Origin: CAYFJO01 sp964343305
GTDB lineage: Bacteria; Planctomycetota; Planctomycetia; Pirellulales; Pirellulaceae
Length of the DNA: 8,638 nucleotides
Reading direction: 5' to 3'
Assembly (NCBI GenBank): GCA_964343305.1
Contig: CAYFJO010000448.1
Coordinates: forward strand, 1-8,638
Part shown: positions 1 through 6,462 of the stretch, in pieces
Numbering within the stretch: the stretch's first letter is position 1
How the letters are laid out: every line of letters starts with the position of its first letter
Notes under the pieces: model-generated
Seen by the model: the letters and a program-made list of their open reading frames with translations, nothing else
Told to the model about the DNA's origin: nothing
Database searches by the model: none
Position numbers and translations under genes: made by a program

Positions 1-1246
1 CGCGTTTGTCGAACAACACCAACGCTCGCACCGCGTGGCCCTTGGGACCGACTTCCCATTTTTCGTCGTGACTGCGCAACATGAGTTGGGAGAGGTATTT
101 GACGGCCGCCAGCAGGCGCGGGTCCAACAACCGGTCTTCGGGCATGGTGAACACGAGCCACTCCAGCAAGTGCCCGGTCGTGCGAAGACGTTCTTGAATG
201 TCAGACGAATTGCCGCGTCCTTCATAGAATTTGGTGCTGAAGCTGCCGTCCGGATTCTGCAGCCGAAACGTGTACTCCACGTAATCTTTCACGTACTTTT
301 GGGCCCGCAACCATTCGCCCGTCACAGGTTCGCCGCGTTTCTCTCGAACCCGCACACTGTAGCTGAAGCCCATCATGCGGTGTGTTCCTCCGCAGGCGGC
401 TCCCACGATCGGTTGGGCCAATTCTTCCTTGATCAAGCGAGGGATATCCCATCGCTCGCCGTCGCTGGTCCGCCATGCCGTGTCGGACTTCAGGTAGTGC
501 GACAGTCCGATCAGTTTGAATGTCAGCTCTGTTTTCGGTTTGCAGGAGGCCATTTCGCTGGCGATCAAATCCGCCACGGTAAAATCACGTCCGCTGACAC
601 GAATCGGCGAACTGCTTTTCACACCACATTGGGCCAGCAGCGCGAGGAACTGGCCCGCGTGACCTTGCAGCCCCGGGCCTTCGTTGCCTTGAATGCGTCC
701 GTTCTCCAGCCGCAGCAGCCGCATCCCGCGACAAGCGTTGTTCCAACACAGCCAGCCGATGGCGTTCTTTTTGTGACCACTGGCGTAGATTTCAGTTTCC
801 GCGCCAAACGTGATCATGGCATGCATAATGCCCCACGGGCTGCGCGTCGCGGCGTTTTCATGTTTTTGCCGATAGATGGCCAGACACTTGCGAACGTTGC
901 CTCGCAAGAGGGTCAATTCGCGAGACATTTCCGAGTTGTCGTTCAAGTCAATTTGCAACTTTTGGCGCTGGTCATCGGGTGTGCCAGCCGTGCGTTGTCC
1001 GGGAACGGGCGAAACGGAATCCAACTCTTCGATGGGAATCATGCCCTCGCCGATCGGCAACAACCCCGGCGAACCAGAGGGTGTTGCCGCTGCTTTCGAT
1101 GCATCGGCCGACAACGGCAGGTCGTTGACCAGCCGCCCAATTTCGCTCAGTGCCGATCCGTTTTCGGCCGCCGGCACGCCGCTGAGAATCACCAAGGTCA
1201 ACAGCACGCTGCCCCACGCGCGGAACGAGATCGCTTTGTAAGTCAT
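1..1246 (-). CDS. Secreted protein of unknown function, 3' end outside window (possible alpha/alpha-toroid fold)
   Basis: Reading leftward from ATG at 1246 the frame stays open for 415 codons to the window edge, so the C-terminus is missing. GGAG lies 5 bases before the ATG, which supports this start. Residues 1-27 form a signal peptide: Lys4 and Arg9, a hydrophobic stretch at 12-23, then VPAA as a likely cleavage site, so the product should be exported. Residues 28-110 are low in complexity, rich in Pro, Ser and Gly, and look like a linker. From about 115 onward the sequence is helical, with a Trp/Cys-rich patch (WLCWNNACRG, about 165-174), GLQGHAGQFLALLAQCGV (about 192-209) and CGGTH near 285. 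QNPDGSFS at 330-337 resembles the QW-type turns of alpha/alpha-toroid proteins such as prenyltransferase or terpene-cyclase-like barrels. The fold is an inference, and no catalytic motif is recognised. I infer a planctomycete conserved hypothetical; the reading frame itself is secure. Confidence 0.85.
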   Translation of the reverse strand, partial: MTYKAISFRAWGSVLLTLVILSGVPAAENGSALSEIGRLVNDLPLSADASKAAATPSGSPGLLPIGEGMIPIEELDSVSPVPGQRTAGTPDDQRQKLQIDLNDNSEMSRELTLLRGNVRKCLAIYRQKHENAATRSPWGIMHAMITFGAETEIYASGHKKNAIGWLCWNNACRGMRLLRLENGRIQGNEGPGLQGHAGQFLALLAQCGVKSSSPIRVSGRDFTVADLIASEMASCKPKTELTFKLIGLSHYLKSDTAWRTSDGERWDIPRLIKEELAQPIVGAACGGTHRMMGFSYSVRVREKRGEPVTGEWLRAQKYVKDYVEYTFRLQNPDGSFSTKFYEGRGNSSDIQERLRTTGHLLEWLVFTMPEDRLLDPRLLAAVKYLSQLMLRSHDEKWEVGPKGHAVRALVLFDKR

Positions 1247-1417
1247 GATGCTCCAAGCTCGGAATCGAGGTGGCAACCGTGCGGGTAGGATTAGGGAAGG
1301 TCGGTCGCCGCGCGAAACCGCTAAGGCGACGAAACCAACGGAAGGGGTACGGTTGTAGAGATGGTATCGGAAATTCCGCCGCAGGCCGTTGACCTTCGAT
1401 TAAGGAATTCCATTAGG

Positions 1418-1441
1418 TTTGAGCGAGTTCGTTCGCTCAAA
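1418..1441 (-). terminator. Hairpin downstream of comEC, possible weak terminator
   Basis: A 9-base perfect inverted repeat (TTTGAGCGA / TCGCTCAAA) surrounds a 6-base loop, 42 bases past the comEC stop. No T-run follows it on the minus strand (the next bases are CCTAATGG), so it is not a classical intrinsic terminator. It could be a 3' stabilising stem or a Rho-assisted end. Confidence 0.3.
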
Positions 1442-1482
1442 TGACAAACTTTGCCGATTGTGCGGATCATGCCGGTCGTGGC

Positions 1483-4002
1483 TCATTGAACGACGCTCCA
1501 ACCAGACTCGTCCCACGAGTGAATCGAAAGATTACCCGAAGCGATGGTCACTTGAATCGCCCCGTCGCGTGCCGTGTACAGCACTTCTGCACCGGTCTCG
1601 CGAAAAACTTCGTTCACTTCGTTCATTCCACTGCGATATCCGCTACTGATCACGACCCAATCCGGGCTCGACCACTTGCTGAATTCTGATGGGTCGCTGC
1701 CTAGCGAACCGTGATGAGGTGCCATCACAATGTCGCAATCGACTTTCGGGCGAGACAACACGTGGCTCAATCCTGGAGGCTCCAAATCGCCCGGCAACAG
1801 AATCCGCCGTCCTTGATAATCCAACTGCAAGACGATGCTGTTGGCGTTGTCCACGTCCTTGCTGGAACTCATCGCGACACCCCGCTTGGGTGGATGCAAT
1901 GCTTGAATGGACATTGCCTTGTCCACCTTCAGACGCTGGCCAGCGCTCAGCAGCCGGATCGGTGTACCGCTGCGAACGACCGCTTGCCGAAACCTCTCCA
2001 GCGATTGTGAAGGATCATCAAACATCACAGGTGATACGTACACGACTCCGACGGAAACACATTCCAACAGTCCGGGCAACGCGTTGTAGTGATCGGCATC
2101 GGCGTGCGAAATCACGACGGCATCCAGATGAGTCTTGCCGCGCGACCACAAGTAATTCGCCACCGCACGAGACGCAAGATCAGGATCTCCCAGTCGTCCG
2201 GCGTCGTAAAGCAGCGTTTGGCCGTTCGGCAATTCCAACACGACGCTCGTGCCGTGCCCCACTGCAAGGAACGTGCAATTCAGCTCACCCCGCTCGCCGG
2301 CAATCCGCGGCTCGTCACCCCCCATCGTCTGCAAGCCAATCGCGATCCAAAGAAGCAATGTTGCCACACACCATCTCAGCGGCGGTCTCCAGCGCGGCGA
2401 ATAAACCAACGCGGCCAATGCAACATAAGTCGCAACCACCCACCAAATTGCCGGCGCGGGCAAAAACGCGTAGCTACCATAAATTGGCTTCGCGGTTTGA
2501 ACGCACGATTCGATCAACCACAAACTGACTCCGCAAATCCACCCGAACAGCCATCCCAACGGCGGTAAAAGCCAGCCGAACACGAGCACACCAAATCCAC
2601 CAAACAAGGCAAACGCGATGGGAATCATCAGCACCGGGTTCAAAAAGATTGCTACCGGCGAAACCAAATGGAAGTGGTACAACACGAGTGGCAAAGCCAC
2701 CAGCCATATCACGGTACTCGTCAACCACAGTCGTCGAATCCCGCTGCCCACTCGGCGCAAAACTCTCACCGGCCACGGCCGCGAATTCGCGATCAATCGA
2801 TCCAGTGGATCGTCAATCATCGGGGGCATCAACAACGGTGCACTACACGCCAAGGTTGCCACGGCCAAGAAACTGAGCTGCGTGCCCGTTCGAAATAGCT
2901 CCGCGGGATTCATCAGCAACACGACGAGGCCCGCCATTGCCAACGTATTGAACGAAAACGCTTGTCGTCCCGACAGCCGTGCGGCACAAAAGGCCACGAT
3001 CAGAATCGTGGCCCGAATCACCGGCGGTCTGGAATTGGTCAGCATCGCGTACAGCACAATCGAGATGGCCGTGATCAGGATCGCCCCGTTTCGCGAAGCA
3101 ATTCCACTCCGCGCGACCATCCAGATCATGTACGCCAGCATCCCAACGTGTAGTCCCGAAATCGCCAGCAAATGAATCGTCCCCGTCAGAAAGAAATCCT
3201 CGTTTCGCCGTCGATCGACCTGCTGGCGAGCACCCAACAGAACCGCGGCCGCCAGCCCCGCTTGCTCGTGGTCGACGTTTTTCCAAAGTAACCTGTTGCA
3301 ATCTGCACGAAATTCGTAGAACCAGCGCCGCACACTGGCCCAGCTACCTCGCAGAACTACTTGAACACAATTTGGGTGCTTCGCTCGCAGACTACAGAGT
3401 TCGCCACGGACACGAAGAATCCGTCGCCGATCGACTTCGCCAACATTGCGAGGCGCTTCGGGGCAATTCAAAACGCCGAAGACTCGGACACGATCGCCAA
3501 CATAGATGTCCAGCAAGTGACCATCAATCGTCAACGAAACGTCTCCCGTCAAGTTGTGCCAAAGCAAGCCGTCTCGGACTTCGTGGACTTGCAACCGCAC
3601 TTTGGTCGCATCCCCCTGCGGAATCGGATTCATTGGATTGCGAGGCGGAGCGGGTGAGATGGTTGGAGCACTCAACACCGTCGCTTCCAAGCAGACGCGC
3701 GTGGGCACGTTACGGGCCAGCATCGCCACATCATTTGGCTCGTAGGAATTCCATCGCGCGTGATGCCAAAGTGCCCCGATGCACGCCGCCGCGGTGAGTA
3801 ACGCAAAGACGGCAGTGCGTTCCATTTTCCGCCGCCACAGGCAGAACCACGCAATCCAAACGACCACGCCAACAACAAAAACGACTCCAAACGGCAATGA
3901 GCAGTAACGATCCAAGATGACGCCGCAACAACCTGCGGCGAAGAGCGACACCAGCGGTTGATGCCGCGCAGCGGGACCAGGGTCGCTCCAAGCGAAATCC
4001 AT
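1483..4002 (-). CDS. comEC: ComEC/Rec2-type DNA internalization channel with C-terminal metallo-beta-lactamase domain
   Basis: ComEC forms the inner-membrane channel that takes up single-stranded DNA during natural transformation. The 839 residues match a full-length planctomycete-style ComEC. The order is: N-terminal membrane segments (about 17-55 and 62-80); an extracytoplasmic DUF4131/OB-like region (about 100-215); the Competence membrane domain (about 245-560) with the signature HLLAISGLHVG at 277-287 and NSRPPVIRA at 323-331; and a metallo-beta-lactamase-like domain from about 573. That last domain shows VGHGT (581-585), YDAG (599-602), HADADH (633-638), GD (738-739) and HHGS (763-766), so the likely metal-binding residues are present. 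The family's usual DVGQGD is changed to AVGHGT here. ATG 4002 is the first possible start because an in-frame TAA lies 24 bases upstream. No clear Shine-Dalgarno sequence precedes it; the leader is pyrimidine-rich. No comEA, dprA or comF neighbour is visible. Confidence 0.95.
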   Translation of the reverse strand: MDFAWSDPGPAARHQPLVSLFAAGCCGVILDRYCSLPFGVVFVVGVVVWIAWFCLWRRKMERTAVFALLTAAACIGALWHHARWNSYEPNDVAMLARNVPTRVCLEATVLSAPTISPAPPRNPMNPIPQGDATKVRLQVHEVRDGLLWHNLTGDVSLTIDGHLLDIYVGDRVRVFGVLNCPEAPRNVGEVDRRRILRVRGELCSLRAKHPNCVQVVLRGSWASVRRWFYEFRADCNRLLWKNVDHEQAGLAAAVLLGARQQVDRRRNEDFFLTGTIHLLAISGLHVGMLAYMIWMVARSGIASRNGAILITAISIVLYAMLTNSRPPVIRATILIVAFCAARLSGRQAFSFNTLAMAGLVVLLMNPAELFRTGTQLSFLAVATLACSAPLLMPPMIDDPLDRLIANSRPWPVRVLRRVGSGIRRLWLTSTVIWLVALPLVLYHFHLVSPVAIFLNPVLMIPIAFALFGGFGVLVFGWLLPPLGWLFGWICGVSLWLIESCVQTAKPIYGSYAFLPAPAIWWVVATYVALAALVYSPRWRPPLRWCVATLLLWIAIGLQTMGGDEPRIAGERGELNCTFLAVGHGTSVVLELPNGQTLLYDAGRLGDPDLASRAVANYLWSRGKTHLDAVVISHADADHYNALPGLLECVSVGVVYVSPVMFDDPSQSLERFRQAVVRSGTPIRLLSAGQRLKVDKAMSIQALHPPKRGVAMSSSKDVDNANSIVLQLDYQGRRILLPGDLEPPGLSHVLSRPKVDCDIVMAPHHGSLGSDPSEFSKWSSPDWVVISSGYRSGMNEVNEVFRETGAEVLYTARDGAIQVTIASGNLSIHSWDESGWSVVQ

Positions 4003-4113
4003 GGATGGAGTCTGCGAAGAGGAAGTTTAGATAACCAAACGCCCTAACCAAGTCTCGCAATCTACCCGATGGATTTGACGATGAAAAGTACTTACGTTGC
4101 GCTCAGCTTTGGC

Positions 4114-4335
4114 TTAACGCCACGAGACTTCAAGATCGTTGCTGATCTCCTCGACTCCATCCACTCGCCGGACAGCCTCTTGGGCCATCTGCTTTTGAAA
4201 GAAAGAATTCACCGTGCCCCGCAGCGTGACGCAGCCATCTTCAGTGTCAAATCGTAGTTTGCGACCGACAAGATAAGGACTTGCGACGATAGCCGTTTGC
4301 ACTCGTTCGCTTAATGGACTGCTCAGTTGGCTCAT
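4114..4335 (-). CDS. Small BON-domain protein
   Basis: This 73-residue protein is almost entirely one BON domain: an opening helix (LSERVQTAIVASPYL), the strand pair RKLRFDTEDGCVTLRGTV with its central glycines, then the helix QKQMAQEAVRRVDGVEEI and a final strand NDLEV. BON domains in OsmY and related proteins are thought to bind membranes or lipids, usually in the periplasm. This copy has no signal peptide or membrane segment, so a cytoplasmic place is expected from sequence alone. I chose ATG 4335 because GAAGGG lies 9 bases upstream. A GTG at 4368 would add 11 residues but has no ribosome site and lies outside the domain. The gene sits 149 bases after the M48 protease stop and 111 bases before comEC, and no functional link to either is evident. 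Confidence 0.85.
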   Translation of the reverse strand: MSQLSSPLSERVQTAIVASPYLVGRKLRFDTEDGCVTLRGTVNSFFQKQMAQEAVRRVDGVEEISNDLEVSWR

Positions 4336-4484
4336 CGGAGATAACCCTTCATAGGCGGCGACTTCCACGGATGTTTCGCTGGCAACGTGGGACTAATTAC
4401 GATATCGACCGAGTTCGACGATTCCATCGATCCTGAGGAACAAGAAAAGTAGACTAGCCACAGAGAGATGGCCGATTGCGCCGG

Positions 4485-5702
4485 TTATGCGAAAGAACAA
4501 GCCCGCAAGACCGCCACGCGACGGGCGATACTCGGATGGAGCCACGTTTCTTGATCGTGCCCGAGCCCGTTGGAAGCACGCAGATTTTCCAATACCCCGA
4601 TGTAAAGATCGATCGCCGACTTCTCGTTGAGTTTCGGCCGAAGGGCTAACTGCCGGACCGCCCACAAATCCGCATCATGCTCCTGCCGCTTGGAGTACCA
4701 ACCTAAAACGAAGGCAGACAAACCAATTAGCCCGGCCACTCCCAGCCCAACCGCCAACACGTTTCCACTAGCTCGCCAAACCAGCAGCGACACCAGCAAC
4801 GGAGGCAACGCGACGAGCACCCGCCACCACAAGTGTCCGCGCTTGACATGTCCCGCCTCGTGCAACAAAACGGCTTCGATCTCATCATTGCTGAATTGTT
4901 TCAGCAAGCCATCCGAAAGAAACACATAGCGAAACGGCCCAAACACGCCAACCACAACCGCGGTCACCATTCGCTGGTTCGTCTTCCACAACAAGAAGTC
5001 ACGGCAACGCAGATTCTGTGCATCACTGATCGACTCCAGCCGCCCGCGCAGCCGTCCGCCTGGAAGCCGTTCCGCATCCCACGCACCCTTCAAAAACCAA
5101 GGCAAGAACACCAACAACGCACTCACCGTCAACACATGGCCAACACCGCGAATTCCTAAATCAAGGGAGCACAGCCGAATTAGATCTTCGACCACAAACA
5201 CGGCAAACAGCGGAATCAGCACGATCGCCAAATACATCCGTGCATGGTGCACGACAAAGTCCACTCGTCGTCGCCGCGATGAATTTGCCCGCCCATGCAA
5301 CTCGCTAAATGCCGCCCAAGATCCCAACAGCGGCAGCACAACCGGCAAATAAATGACCAACTCGTCGATCAAAATGAGCCGATCCAATCCAAGGTTATAC
5401 CTAACGATCGCCGGCCATTGAAACGAACACAAAATCGCTCCACTCGCCGCGATCCAGACCCATGCATGGAATCGCTTCAGCCGCTCGATCTGGCAAGCAC
5501 GTGGGTGTTGCCGTCGTAATAACCATAGGGTGCCAAAAATCGCAAATGCGATGACGGTGGCGCAAGTGAGGGCCGTCAACAAGATCCGCAACCAAAGCTC
5601 GTCGACCGGCTGTGTTGCCGACGTTTCCACAACAAACACTGCACCCAATAGTGCGGAAATGAAGAAAATCTGCATGGAGAGAAGTATCGTGAACAAGTGC
5701 AT
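4485..5702 (-). CDS. M48-family membrane metalloprotease (HtpX/Ste24-like)
   Basis: The protein is an integral membrane zinc peptidase of 405 residues. The zinc site is plain: HEAGH at 281-285 in the typical setting NDEIEAVLLHEAGHVKRGH, and ExxAD at 341-345 (EHDAD) supplying the third ligand. WLHPSIARRV at 387-396 matches the conserved HPs..R block near the family C-terminus. Hydrophobic segments are seen at about 8-26, 38-63, 82-97, 109-131, 155-171, 188-205, 294-309 and 314-334, which is more N-terminal membrane sequence than classical HtpX has. Relatives cut misfolded or specific membrane proteins. The substrate here is unknown, and HtpX or Ste24 orthology is not claimed. ATG 5702 starts the longest frame. 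Met10 (5675) is an alternative, and neither has a clear ribosome site. A candidate promoter ends 15 bases upstream, so the gene is probably transcribed separately from the secretion genes. Confidence 0.9.
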   Translation of the reverse strand: MHLFTILLSMQIFFISALLGAVFVVETSATQPVDELWLRILLTALTCATVIAFAIFGTLWLLRRQHPRACQIERLKRFHAWVWIAASGAILCSFQWPAIVRYNLGLDRLILIDELVIYLPVVLPLLGSWAAFSELHGRANSSRRRRVDFVVHHARMYLAIVLIPLFAVFVVEDLIRLCSLDLGIRGVGHVLTVSALLVFLPWFLKGAWDAERLPGGRLRGRLESISDAQNLRCRDFLLWKTNQRMVTAVVVGVFGPFRYVFLSDGLLKQFSNDEIEAVLLHEAGHVKRGHLWWRVLVALPPLLVSLLVWRASGNVLAVGLGVAGLIGLSAFVLGWYSKRQEHDADLWAVRQLALRPKLNEKSAIDLYIGVLENLRASNGLGHDQETWLHPSIARRVAVLRACSFA

Positions 5703-5717
5703 TCATCAATACGTGCT

Positions 5718-5746
5718 ACTCTAATTGCAAACCCTCGGTGTTTCAA
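5718..5746 (-). promoter_or_regulatory. Candidate sigma-70 type promoter for the M48 protease gene
   Basis: On the minus strand TTGAAA (5746-5741, 5 of 6 to TTGACA) is followed after exactly 17 bases by TAGAGT (5723-5718, 4 of 6 to TATAAT). A start site about 7 bases further on would leave only some 8 untranslated bases before ATG 5702, or about 35 before Met10 at 5675. This is a consensus match by eye only. Confidence 0.4.
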
Positions 5747-5815
5747 ACCAGTGCGCTCGATTTACGCAGAGTGATCGACAATTCGAACTCGCGTGGCGGC
5801 GTTGACGTTGTGACG

Positions 5816-6367
5816 CTACCTGGCGATGACCAAACGCTGGGGATTACTGAATTCGAGCAAGATTCCGTGAACCGAGACTTCGCGAACATGCACCGGGATG
5901 ATGCCATTGCTGTTACTGACACTCAGTTGATCGCCAGGATGGATGAGGTACGAAGTGTTTCCAATTTCGACCAATGCAATACCACCACGCTGGCCGATCG
6001 TTACGCCGCGGACTTGGATCTTGGGGATCGGCGTAGGTTTTGGTGGATCGACCGACGTTGTATTCGCTTGCGGTGCGACGTTTCCTTCGAGTGCCAGCTT
6101 GCGCATCGTTTCGGTTGTCGTGAAAGGATCGCGCGGGCTCGTGTCGATCGGTGGATTGGAGCTGAACGGATCGACCGAGTCGGCGGAATCCGTGGCATTC
6201 GTCGTCGGCAACCATTGTGACAGACTTTTCAGCGGGGCAAGAATCGCTTTGGCGGCCTTGGAAGGCCACGGTATCTTGTTGTCTTGTGGAACTTCGGCAA
6301 AGCTCTTTCCCGCGACCGTGCAAACTAACAGCACGGTGAGTGTCCCGAGGTGTGACTTCGTTTTCAT
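5816..6367 (-). CDS. Exported GspC/PilP-like protein of the secretion/pilus cluster
   Basis: The protein has 183 residues from ATG 6367, which is preceded by a good ribosome site (AAAGGA, 8 bases upstream). Residues 1-24 look like a signal peptide or anchor (MKTK, then LGTLTVLLVCTVAG, cleavage near SFA/EV). Residues 55-113 are a Pro/Ser/Thr/Asp-rich linker with two DPF motifs. The C-terminal domain (about 116-180) reads KIQVRGVTIG, GGIALVEIGNTSYLIHPGDQL, VHVREVSVHGILLEF. This is the pattern of the homology region shared by GspC and PilP: a short beta-sandwich with G-V near its start, 'alv...g..y.v..Gd' in the middle, and a V-hGi-L strand near the end. In the known systems that region links the inner-membrane platform to the outer-membrane secretin. 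Its position just after gspF supports this role. The family call is inference from pattern and context, since sequence identity in this family is low. A longer reading from 6475 would translate the repeat and gspF tail and is rejected. Confidence 0.75.
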   Translation of the reverse strand: MKTKSHLGTLTVLLVCTVAGKSFAEVPQDNKIPWPSKAAKAILAPLKSLSQWLPTTNATDSADSVDPFSSNPPIDTSPRDPFTTTETMRKLALEGNVAPQANTTSVDPPKPTPIPKIQVRGVTIGQRGGIALVEIGNTSYLIHPGDQLSVSNSNGIIPVHVREVSVHGILLEFSNPQRLVIAR

Positions 6368-6389
6368 TTCATTTTCCTTTCGTGACTTA

Positions 6390-6462
6390 AAAAAGGGGAC
6401 AGGTCCAATTTGTGCAAAGCACCCTTGGGGCCGTTCCGGCAAATGGGACCTGTCCCCTTTTT
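6390..6462. repeat. 73-bp palindromic repeat (GGGGACAGGTCC type)
   Basis: The left arm AAAAAGGGGACAGGTCC (6390-6406) and right arm GGACCTGTCCCCTTTTT (6446-6462) are perfect 17-base inverted complements. After one mismatch the pairing continues for five more bases (ATTTG / CAAAT), leaving a GC-rich inner part. Both ends are runs of A or T, so either strand would give a strong stem followed by U residues. The element fills almost the whole gap between gspF and the GspC-like gene and reaches the first base of the gspF stop codon. From memory, very similar units, recognisable when translated as KKGTGPI or LDLSPF, are scattered in many planctomycete genomes. This resembles a REP or MITE-like family. 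No transposase is present in the window. Confidence 0.85.

Noticed and set aside
35..1288. Long plus-strand open frame of 417 codons
   Set aside because: It is antisense to the secreted-protein gene, which has a signal peptide, a ribosome site and ordered codon use. The plus-strand product is rich in His, Arg and Gln with no domain pattern, as expected for a shadow in GC-rich DNA.
1689..2528. Plus-strand open frame of 279 codons
   Set aside because: It is antisense to the comEC lactamase and membrane region. Its composition is Arg/Ser/Pro-rich without motifs.
4393..4665. Minus-strand 90-codon frame with a hydrophobic stretch near its end
   Set aside because: It overlaps the C-terminal coding part of the M48 gene out of frame and only its last part is free. 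There is no ribosome site or family pattern.
5764..5793. Possible hairpin (CGCGAGT ... ACTCTGCG with inner TCGA/TCGA) after the GspC-like gene
   Set aside because: The stem needs bulges and no T-run follows, so it is too weak to call a terminator.
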